This document shows, in pieces, positions 57,368 to 64,000 of a stretch of DNA of 64,000 nucleotides. Positions within the stretch are counted from its first letter, which is position 1. Each line of letters begins with the position of its first letter. A program made the position numbers and the translations under genes. The notes under the pieces are model-generated. The model was not told the DNA's origin and made no database searches. It was given only the letters and a program-made list of their open reading frames with translations. The stretch comes from Chrysophaeum taylorii (taxonomy: Eukaryota > Sar > Pelagophyceae > Pelagomonadales > Pelagomonadaceae), in contig JAQMWT010000495.1 in the NCBI GenBank assembly GCA_029834535.1, positions 1 to 64,000 of the forward strand. Direction: 5' to 3'.

Positions 57368-59875
57368 ATGAGGGTAAAAAGTGTGTTGTTGTTCATCGTC
57401 GTCGGCTCGGGGGATGCATTTGTGTGCAGAGGTTGGGTCGGCATGGCCGCCGTGGAGCCCGAGTCGTGGAAAGATAAAGCCAAGAAGACGGGATCGCGGG
57501 TCGCTTCTCGGCGAAAGGTGCTGTATGCCGACCACCAGTTGCGAAAGGAGATGGCAGCGCGCGGCGAGGTGTACAAGGGGGACGGCGTGCTGCTGGACAA
57601 CAAGGGCGAGGAGGAGGATACGGTGATCAGAAAGATCGCAGCCGCGAGCGAGGCTGCGGCCTTGCTTTCGACGGGCGAGGGCCAGGAATCGTCCGGCACG
57701 GGAAGATACTCTTGGGGGACTTGGGTCGACGAGGACAAGCTGCGGGCTGTCGTCGAGGCGGTCGACGCGGCGCGGCTGCGCGCGGGGGACGCGTTCTGGG
57801 ACGAGCTGTTTTTTGATGAGGCTGATTCGTCGTCGTCGTCGTCGTCGTCGTATAAGGCGGTGAAGCTGACGGAAGGGAAGGGCTACGACGCGACGCTGCG
57901 GGCGTTCCGGGGCGCTCATAGGCAAGTGTTCCAGTTTCCGGCGGGGAGCCACGTGGTGCTCAAGCCGTTGTACGGGTCGGTCGTTTTCCAGAAGCTCCGG
58001 CGCGGGCGCGACGAGGCTTTGACGGCGCTCGGGCGGGCGCGAGAGCTGAACGGCGCGGGGCGGACGAGCGACGAGGCGGGCGACGCGTTCCGGGTGTTGG
58101 GGGGGCCGCCGCACTCGCTGGCGGGCCAGTCCCGGGCCGCCGTGCTGGAGGTGGTCCTGAGACCGCCGACCGGCGACGACGGCGAAATCTCTGACGCCGA
58201 GGAGAAATGCTCGCGATACGCGCGACTCGTCGAGGAAGGGCTCTGCCGAGTCGGAGACGACTCCTCCGACGACGCCTCCGACGACGTGCGGCGGAATCTC
58301 GCGGCCGCCACCGCGAAGAGCCTCAAGGGGAACGTCGGCGGGCTCGAGGCGCAGCTGGAGGCGATCGTGCGACGCGTTCTTGCATCTCGCGCCGACCCCG
58401 AGGCGGCGCGACGCCTGGGCGTGAGCCACGTGCGCGGCGTCCTGCTCTCCGGACCGCCCGGGTGCGGCAAGACGCTGCTCGCGCGGCACCTCGCCAAGGA
58501 GCTGGGGGCGCGCGAGCCGCGCATCGTGAACGGCCCCGAGATCCTCGACAAGTTCGTCGGCGAAGCCGAGCGAAAGGTGCGCGAGCTCTTCGCGCCGGCG
58601 GAGGCGGAATTCGAACGCGTCGGCGATCGGTCGGCGCTCCACGTGATTATTTTGGACGAGATGGACGCCATCGCGCGGCACCGCGGGTCCTTGGCGGGGG
58701 ACACGACGGGCGTGCGCGATGGCGTCGTCAACATGCTCCTCGCGAAGATGGACGGCGTCCAGGAGCTCCCGAACGTCCTGGTCGTCGGCCTCACCAACCG
58801 GCCCGAGCTTATCGACGACGCCCTCAAGAGACCGGGGAGGCTCGAGGTGCACGTGACTATCGATCGTCCCGACCGCGCGGGACGCCGCGACATCCTGCGC
58901 ATCCACACGCGCGCGATGCGCGAGAACGGCGCGCTGGCCCCCGAGGCCGCCGCCGCGATCGACGGGCTCGCGGACGACGACCTGCCCGCGCGCGCCAGAG
59001 ATTTTAGCGGCGCCGAGCTCGCGGGCCTCGTGCGCTCGGCCGCCAGCTTCGCGCTCGGCCGCGCCGCGGACGCGGGGGGCCCCGCCACCCTCGCGATCGG
59101 GGACTTCGACCACGCCCTCGACGAGCTCGCGAGTCGCGCGAACTCCGACGCCGAAATTTTCGCTCGATCGGCGGGAGGCCTCCGAGGCGCCTGGGCGGCC
59201 AACGTCCGCGGGGAGCTCGAGGCCTTCACCACCACCGCCGACCTCGTTTCGCTTCTCGTCGTTCCGGAGACCCCCGGCGCGGGCGCGACCACCCTCGTCG
59301 CCGCCGCCGCGGTCGACGCGAAAATCTCTATTTCGGACCTCTTCGTCGACTTCGTCGACGCGGCCGACCGACGCCTCGTCGACGGCGGTTTCGACCGCGT
59401 CTTCGCGGAGGGTCGCGACAACCTTCTCGTCGTCCTCGACGACGTCGATTTGGCCGGAGACGCGGTCGCCCTTCGAGCTCTCTGCAGACGCCCTCGTCCT
59501 CGCAGAAGCCTAAAAATTCTCGCGACCGCCTCGACCCCCGACCCCCCGCGCGACGTGCTCGCGGCCTTCGACTCGGTCCTCTTCGTCCCCGGCGTCCGCG
59601 ACCCTCGCGATGTCTCCGACCTCCTGCGACCCGTCTTTCCAAACAAACTCGTCGCCGACCACCTCGCCGCCGAGTTGGCCGCGTCTCTCGCCCGTCCGCC
59701 CGTCGGCTGCAAACGGATCCTCGCCGCCGCGCAACGCGCCAAGGCAAGACACCTATTGTTTCGGAACAAGGACGAACAAGAAGAAGAAGAAGACATTGAT
59801 TTTCTCGCTCAAACCTTTGTGGAATATCTCCGAAGGGACGTCCTGCTCTTCGCACCTCACAAGATACCTCAGTAA
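57368..59875 (+). CDS. NSF-like AAA ATPase with plastid-type leader
   Basis: NSF disassembles SNARE complexes using ATP. The 835-aa protein matches NSF across D1: LGVSHVRGVLLSGPPGCGKT (Walker A about residue 361), REPRIVNGPEILDKFVGEAE, VIILDEMDAIARHR (Walker B about 427) and GLTNRPELIDDALKRPGRLE. D2 is recognisable (DLFVDFVDAADRRL, LLVVLDDVDL, KILATASTPDPP) but its P-loop reads TPGAGATT, without the Lys, so it should not bind ATP normally. The N-terminus MRVKSVLLFIVVGSGDAFVC is a signal peptide followed by A-F, as in complex-plastid precursors. GMAAVEPESW follows. Residues 30-340 hold an N-domain-like region unlike classical NSF (SWGTWVDEDKLRAV). It is probably a specialised paralogue with a plastid or endomembrane role. 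Confidence 0.85.
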   Translation: MRVKSVLLFIVVGSGDAFVCRGWVGMAAVEPESWKDKAKKTGSRVASRRKVLYADHQLRKEMAARGEVYKGDGVLLDNKGEEEDTVIRKIAAASEAAALLSTGEGQESSGTGRYSWGTWVDEDKLRAVVEAVDAARLRAGDAFWDELFFDEADSSSSSSSSYKAVKLTEGKGYDATLRAFRGAHRQVFQFPAGSHVVLKPLYGSVVFQKLRRGRDEALTALGRARELNGAGRTSDEAGDAFRVLGGPPHSLAGQSRAAVLEVVLRPPTGDDGEISDAEEKCSRYARLVEEGLCRVGDDSSDDASDDVRRNLAAATAKSLKGNVGGLEAQLEAIVRRVLASRADPEAARRLGVSHVRGVLLSGPPGCGKTLLARHLAKELGAREPRIVNGPEILDKFVGEAERKVRELFAPAEAEFERVGDRSALHVIILDEMDAIARHRGSLAGDTTGVRDGVVNMLLAKMDGVQELPNVLVVGLTNRPELIDDALKRPGRLEVHVTIDRPDRAGRRDILRIHTRAMRENGALAPEAAAAIDGLADDDLPARARDFSGAELAGLVRSAASFALGRAADAGGPATLAIGDFDHALDELASRANSDAEIFARSAGGLRGAWAANVRGELEAFTTTADLVSLLVVPETPGAGATTLVAAAAVDAKISISDLFVDFVDAADRRLVDGGFDRVFAEGRDNLLVVLDDVDLAGDAVALRALCRRPRPRRSLKILATASTPDPPRDVLAAFDSVLFVPGVRDPRDVSDLLRPVFPNKLVADHLAAELAASLARPPVGCKRILAAAQRAKARHLLFRNKDEQEEEEDIDFLAQTFVEYLRRDVLLFAPHKIPQ

Positions 59876-60486
59876 AAAAAAAAATCGCGCTCGCCTCACG
59901 CCACGCCGTCGTGCACATCTATCTCTCTAGGACGTCGCGCGCCGCGATAATGTTGTATTTTCGAGAGCGCGCGCGCGCGCGAAGATGTTGCGCGATGCGC
60001 AGAGTGAGGTCGCTCTGAGGTGATAGGGCTGCTCTTCAACTCGTCCACGACTAAAGTCGCTTTGCAGACAGAAGACATCCGAGTCGCTTATTAGTCGCGA
60101 CATTGTGGCGGCGGCGGCGAGCGTGGAAACACCGTCATACATTCTGGCTCTCTGAGCCTGGGAGTTGCAAACCGCAAAACAGTAATAATAATAATAATAA
60201 TAATTGGGTTGTTGTTGTTGTCGTTGTTGTTGTTCAAGCTGTTCGGAAAGAAAGTAATGGGCCAGCGGCTGCCGCGCTCGAAGAGAACCAAAATACAGGC
60301 GCCAAAAAGTCGGGTGAGGGCGGCGCTGCTGTTGCCATCTTCTACGAGCCTGTTGTTGTTGTTGTCATAATAATAATAATAATAATAAGCCTCTCTACAA
60401 TATCGCTGCGCGGGTCACTCACTCACTCACTCACTCACTCTTGGTCTCGAGGCGCTTGCGCGCTCAGAAGGTCCACAACCCCCGAC
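59876..60486. other. Intergenic; simple repeats upstream of the AIF-like gene
   Basis: This 610-bp stretch has (GC)n near 59,968-59,980, (AAT)n near 60,183-60,203, (GTT)n near 60,208-60,235, (TAA)n near 60,368-60,388 and (ACTC)n near 60,417-60,438. An open frame runs through in phase with the downstream gene but is repeat-encoded. Confidence 0.5.
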
Positions 60487-61794
60487 ATGTGGAGGGCAAG
60501 TGTTGGGTTGCGCGCTTTGCGATGCGTGGCTCCCGTCGCGTTTTGCGACGAGGAGTCAAAAAAGTATCCGTTGGTGATCATCGGGGCGGGTCCCGCGGGG
60601 CGCGCCGCCCTCGAGGCGAGCGAGGGGCGCGTCCTGGTGATCGACAGCGACGAGCGCGCCCTCTTGAGCGTGCGCGGCGCCGAGACGTTGCATCGGCGCG
60701 TGACGAGCATCGACGCTGGGCGGCGGCAAGTCGCGGGCGTTCGGTTCGAAAAGTGCATCATCGCCACCGGAGCACCGCCACCCCCGAAGTTTGGAGGGGC
60801 GTCGCTCGGTGGGTACGGTCGTCTCGGAGACGAGACGACGTTCGCGTCGTGTTCCGGAAAAAAAGTGGTCGTCCTGGGAGGCTCGTGGCCTGCCGTGTCG
60901 CTCGCGGCGAAGTGTCCCGGGTCTGTCTTGGTGACGCCCGAGGCGTGTCCGATGGCCTCGTGCGTCCCGCGATGGCACGCCAAGTCGCTCGCGAAGAGAC
61001 TTCAGAATCGAGGCGTCGAGGTGCTGACGTACTCGCAAGTCCGGTACGTCGGAAGCGAGTCGGTGTACGTGGGCCGCCTCGACGATCCCTTGATTCTTCG
61101 GGAAATTCCGGGCCTGGCGGTCCGGACGCAGGAACCGAGAGTTCCGGTACGGCTGCGGGGTATCTCTAAGCTCGACGACGTCTTTTTCGTAACGGACGAT
61201 CTCCTCGCGCACGGCGGGATATCGGTGGCCGGCGACGCGGCGGCCTCGACGCCGCGACTCGCGGCGGGAGTTTGGGCGCACGCAGGGTACGAGCATGCCA
61301 GCGTCACGGGCCGCGCGGCCGCCAGGGGGGAAGCCCCCCCCGAAAACGAAGAGTTAGCCTACGTCATCGACAACGCGCTCCTCAAGGCAGCCTTCGTGGG
61401 CCGATGCGACACCAACCTCGAGCACCACACTTACCTTGGAGGAGGAGGAGGAGGAGGAGGAGGAGGAAAGACGGCAGTTACGTTTTTTCTCGAGAGACGG
61501 CCGGCCAAAAATGACGACGACGACGACGACGGAAGAACCGTGGTCGGGGTGTTGCTCTGGGGCGATATCGCGGGCGTCCGCGAGGCCAAGCGCGTCGTCG
61601 GGAGGACTCTCGTCGACCTCCAAGAAACTGCCGCCGATTTCGTTCCGGGGCCATTCAGGCACCGCGCCTCCTACGCGAAACCTCACCGCTACCCCAAACC
61701 CCCTCTCTTCGCCACGAAACCCCAGGACACCCGCGCCAACAAACTCCAGCGAGCTTACGAGGCCGGCATCAAGCACGGCCCCCCGACAAAATAA
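60487..61794 (+). CDS. AIF-like FAD/NAD(P)H oxidoreductase, probably mitochondrial
   Basis: The ATG at 60,487 gives 435 aa. The basic N-terminus MWRASVGLRALRCVAPVAF looks like a mitochondrial presequence. The FAD Rossmann motif is KYPLVIIGAGPAGRAALEA (about residues 27-45). The NAD-binding motif is GKKVVVLGGSWPAVSLAAKC (about 125-144, G-G-S-W as in AIF). GISVAGDAAA (about 245) contacts FAD. This order fits apoptosis-inducing factor/AIFM1, a mitochondrial intermembrane flavoprotein important for complex I biogenesis. The AIF-type C-terminal domain is present but carries a Gly run (GGGGGGGGGG) and an Asp run (DDDDDD) from microsatellites. No transmembrane anchor is evident. It converges on the ankyrin gene, with 29 bp between stops. 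Confidence 0.87.
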   Translation: MWRASVGLRALRCVAPVAFCDEESKKYPLVIIGAGPAGRAALEASEGRVLVIDSDERALLSVRGAETLHRRVTSIDAGRRQVAGVRFEKCIIATGAPPPPKFGGASLGGYGRLGDETTFASCSGKKVVVLGGSWPAVSLAAKCPGSVLVTPEACPMASCVPRWHAKSLAKRLQNRGVEVLTYSQVRYVGSESVYVGRLDDPLILREIPGLAVRTQEPRVPVRLRGISKLDDVFFVTDDLLAHGGISVAGDAAASTPRLAAGVWAHAGYEHASVTGRAAARGEAPPENEELAYVIDNALLKAAFVGRCDTNLEHHTYLGGGGGGGGGGKTAVTFFLERRPAKNDDDDDDGRTVVGVLLWGDIAGVREAKRVVGRTLVDLQETAADFVPGPFRHRASYAKPHRYPKPPLFATKPQDTRANKLQRAYEAGIKHGPPTK

Positions 61795-61823
61795 TATTAA
61801 TAATAATGATGATAAACCACTTA

Positions 61824-62915
61824 TTAATAACGGCAGCAGCGTGGACACTTGCGGGTCGTCCTGAGTTCATTTCGCGTCGCGAGAACAAAGTTGTCGCCAA
61901 CCACGGGAGCCTCCTCCTCCTTCCCCTCCTCCTCCTCCTCCTCCTCTTCGAGCAAAAGGCGCACGACATCTTGGTGACCCCGAATCTCTGCAATGCCCAA
62001 GGGCGAGATACCAGTGCAAGAGACGTGCTTCGAACGCGCGCGATGTTCGATCAACAATCGCGCGACGCTCGCGTGACCCTGTTGGCACGCGATGAGAAGG
62101 GGTGAATACAAGCTGTCGTACAAGCACAGGTTCACGTCGGCCCCGCGCCCAATCAAAAGCCGCGCGACAGCACAGTGATTATTCTGACACGCGACGTACA
62201 GCGCGGTCGCGCCAACCTCCGTTCGCGCGTTGACGTCGACCCCTTTCCCTACCAGAAACCGCGCCACGGCAAGGTGGCCCTCCGATGCCGCGATATAAAG
62301 GGGCGATAGCCCGTCGGTCGAGGCATGGTGGACGTCGGCTCCGTGCGCGACAAGAAGCTTCGCAATATCGAGTCTCCCAGCGAGGCACGCGGCGTACAAC
62401 GGACTTTCCCCGTTGTTCGCAGTTTCCAAAACGTCCGCGCCGCGCGCTACCAACGCGCGCACGACTTCCATGTGGCCGCGCCCGCTCGCCACATAGAGCG
62501 CCGTCATACCCTCGTTCGCGACGCTGTGGACGTTCCCGCCGTAGTCGTCGATCAACGCGCGCGCGACGTCCGCGCGCCCCGCCTCGCACGCGGCAAACAA
62601 AGGACACGCCCCCAACGCAGTCATGCGGATATCGGCGCCATTCTCAACCAGCAGCCGCACGACCTCCACGTGCCCGTTTTGGCTCGCCGCGAAAAGGGGC
62701 GAGGCGCCGTCTATAGTCGGCTTGTTCACGTCCGCCCCTCGCGATATCAAAAATTTCGCCACTTTCACATGGCCCATGAAGCACGCGGTAACTAGCGGCG
62801 TCTGACTCCCCTCGCGGTTCACGTCGGCCCCGCGCGATACCAGCTCACGCACGCATCCAAGATCACCCAGGCATATTGCACGATAAAGCCCGTCCATTTT
62901 TTGCGCCCCGTCCAT
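61824..62915 (-). CDS. Ankyrin-repeat protein
   Basis: The first ATG is at 62,915, giving 363 aa (a second Met six codons on, at 62,897, also fits). It consists of ten or so consecutive ankyrin repeats of 33 residues, each with the G-x-(T/S)-P-L-x-x-A-(A/C)-x-x-G-H-x-x-V-(A/V)-x-x-L-(L/I) pattern: SPLFAASQNGHVEVVRLLVE, TALYVASGRGHMEVVRALVA, SPLYAACLAGRLDIAKLLVA. The end is a Glu run encoded by (CTC)n followed by a Cys-containing basic tail (TRKCPRCCRY). It is a protein-interaction module without an enzymatic domain. The minisatellite at 62,940-63,420 lies directly upstream and would include the promoter. Confidence 0.92.
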   Translation of the reverse strand: MDGAQKMDGLYRAICLGDLGCVRELVSRGADVNREGSQTPLVTACFMGHVKVAKFLISRGADVNKPTIDGASPLFAASQNGHVEVVRLLVENGADIRMTALGACPLFAACEAGRADVARALIDDYGGNVHSVANEGMTALYVASGRGHMEVVRALVARGADVLETANNGESPLYAACLAGRLDIAKLLVAHGADVHHASTDGLSPLYIAASEGHLAVARFLVGKGVDVNARTEVGATALYVACQNNHCAVARLLIGRGADVNLCLYDSLYSPLLIACQQGHASVARLLIEHRARSKHVSCTGISPLGIAEIRGHQDVVRLLLEEEEEEEEGKEEEAPVVGDNFVLATRNELRTTRKCPRCCRY

Positions 62916-62939
62916 TTTGTGCACTCACGGTCCCGTGAG

Positions 62940-63420
62940 TCTCAAGGGGAACGGGGAAAGTCGCGGGGACGGGGAAGAGAAGGTGTGGGAAAGGGAAGGT
63001 GCGGGGACTGGGAAGGTGCGGGGACGGGGAAGGTGCGGGGACTGGGAAGGTGCGGGGACGGGGAAGGCGCGGGGGCGGGGAAGGTGCGGGGACCGAGGAA
63101 GGCGCGGGGAAGGGAAGGTGCGGGGAGCGGGGAGATGGCGGGGATGGGGATGTGGCGAGGAGCGGGGAAGGTGCGGGGAGCGAGGAAGGCGCGGGGGCGG
63201 GGAAGGTGCGGGGGCGGGGAAGGTGCGGGGGCGGGGAAGGTGCGGAGACGGGGATATGGCGGGGAGCGGGGATACGGCGGGGACCGAGGAAGGCGCGGGG
63301 AAGGGAAGGTGCGGGGACGGGAAGGTGCGGGGGCGGGGAAGTCGCGGGGAGCGAGGAAGGCGCGGGGACGGGGAAGTCGCGGGGAGCGAGGAAGGTGCGG
63401 GGACGAGGACATCGCAGAGA
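62940..63420 (+). repeat. G-rich minisatellite
   Basis: About 480 bp of imperfect tandem repeats of an 18-bp unit close to GGGGAAGGTGCGGGGACG, with variants (GGAAGGCGCGGGGACC, GATATGGCGGGGAGCG) in higher-order blocks. The strand asymmetry (G-rich plus strand) and G-runs suggest G-quadruplex potential. It has no stop codons in some frames, so long spurious open frames arise in it. Confidence 0.95.
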
Positions 63421-64000
63421 CAGCATCACCAATGTTTATGAGACTGTCTTACGTACATCCCTAGCAAACACGTACATGGCTCGCCCTGGCTCGCGACGCG
63501 ACGCATGGGGGGGGAGTGCGAGGCGCGGGGCCTGGTTCGGGGTGAGTCAGCAATTAATCCGAACCCGCTCGCGGCGCGAGCGAACGCGTTTCGAAAACGA
63601 GAAACCGAGGCAGTTGTTGTCGGCTCAGCTGGGTGTTGGTTAATACCTTAAGTCGACGCTGTCCTTCCTAGATGTACCGGATCTAGCAATCTATCTACTT
63701 CTCGCACAAGCTCATTCGACCATAAACAGCACACACCGCGCATTTTTTTTGGGTTTTGTGTCAAGTTCGTTGTTCGGACATCTAGGAGGGTTTAAGTCGC
63801 TTCGATCGGCGACTCAGCCTTAGCTGCATGCGTCGATAGCACGCATCTAGACTGGGACTAATAACTACTTCCATCTGCAAAATCTGCTCAGTGTCGCTAC
63901 TGCCGCAGGCTAGGACGCCGATCGACGCGCCCTCAACCTCTTTTCGACGTCCAGTATCAATTTGAACCCCAAAACCTCCCAAAAATGTGCCAAGATCTAG
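63421..64000. other. Right-edge sequence; no gene seen
   Basis: After the minisatellite, composition falls toward even GC. No recognisable coding segment, repeat family or RNA gene was found up to the window end. Confidence 0.5.

Noticed and set aside
57260-59113. 617-codon open frame antisense to the NSF-like gene
   Set aside because: It is a mirror of the GC-rich coding strand, with Arg/His/Leu-biased composition and no domain. Similar long antisense frames lie opposite ChlH, the HEAT-like gene and others.
60103-60486. Upstream extension of the AIF-like protein
   Set aside because: The frame is encoded by AAT, GTT and ACTC microsatellites; ATG 60,487 gives a mitochondrial-type leader.
62940-63432. 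Gly/Arg- or Pro-rich proteins encoded on both strands in the minisatellite
   Set aside because: These are products of tandem repeats without stops, in several frames at once.

Overview
This is a GC-rich eukaryotic nuclear window with very compact, intron-poor genes. It carries a full-length magnesium-chelatase H subunit (chlorophyll synthesis) and several proteins whose N-termini look like a signal peptide followed by a Phe-containing plastid motif. It also has an NME7-type axonemal protein, an ER-associated-degradation lectin, eIF3d and calmodulin. Together these suggest a photosynthetic alga with a complex (secondary) plastid. A stramenopile such as a pelagophyte fits best, but that is an inference and not a proven placement. 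Where introns could be resolved they are tiny (43-78 nt).

Layout. Bases 1-13,200 are a mobile-element graveyard. A broken Ty1/copia element fills about 1-4,830 and has a tandemly duplicated 3' end. A lower-GC, probably retroelement-derived tract runs to about 8,600. Four copies of a small retroposon ending in a (GTTA)n tail are scattered through it; three are flanked by convincing target-site duplications. Bases 13,240-14,640 hold a divergent pair: a TEX261/SVP26 cargo receptor with a 45-nt intron, and calmodulin with an intron directly after the ATG. Bases 15,167-22,314 hold three Helitron-like copies with Pif1-type helicase remnants. Copy B is nested in copy A at an exactly reconstructable A|T site, and copy C fills the space between the stop codon of one gene and the start of the next.

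From 18 kb to 63 kb genes are packed closely. In order they are: eIF3d and an anticodon-binding-domain protein (divergent), an amino-acid transporter, a secreted Cys-rich repeat protein, a GH20 hexosaminidase, a possible TBC-like protein, a predicted nuclease-like protein, a ferric-reductase/NOX-type oxidoreductase and two tandem SDR paralogues. Then come a mitochondrial carrier, a sodium:solute symporter, a HEAT-like protein, a sulfotransferase-like type II membrane protein, ChlH, an OS-9/erlectin-like lectin, a PARP, a small membrane protein and a GH28-like protein. The last group is a TPR protein, an NME7-like protein, a FAM151/menorin, an NSF-like AAA ATPase with a plastid-type leader, an AIF-like flavoprotein and an ankyrin protein.

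Many neighbours are only 11-106 bp apart, so shared promoters and overlapping UTRs are likely. No operon or pathway cluster is evident. The most interesting items are the nested Helitrons and their gene-flanking copy, the GTTA-tailed retroposon family, an intron present in only one of two SDR paralogues, and the NSF-like ATPase with a plastid-type leader and a degenerate second ATPase domain.
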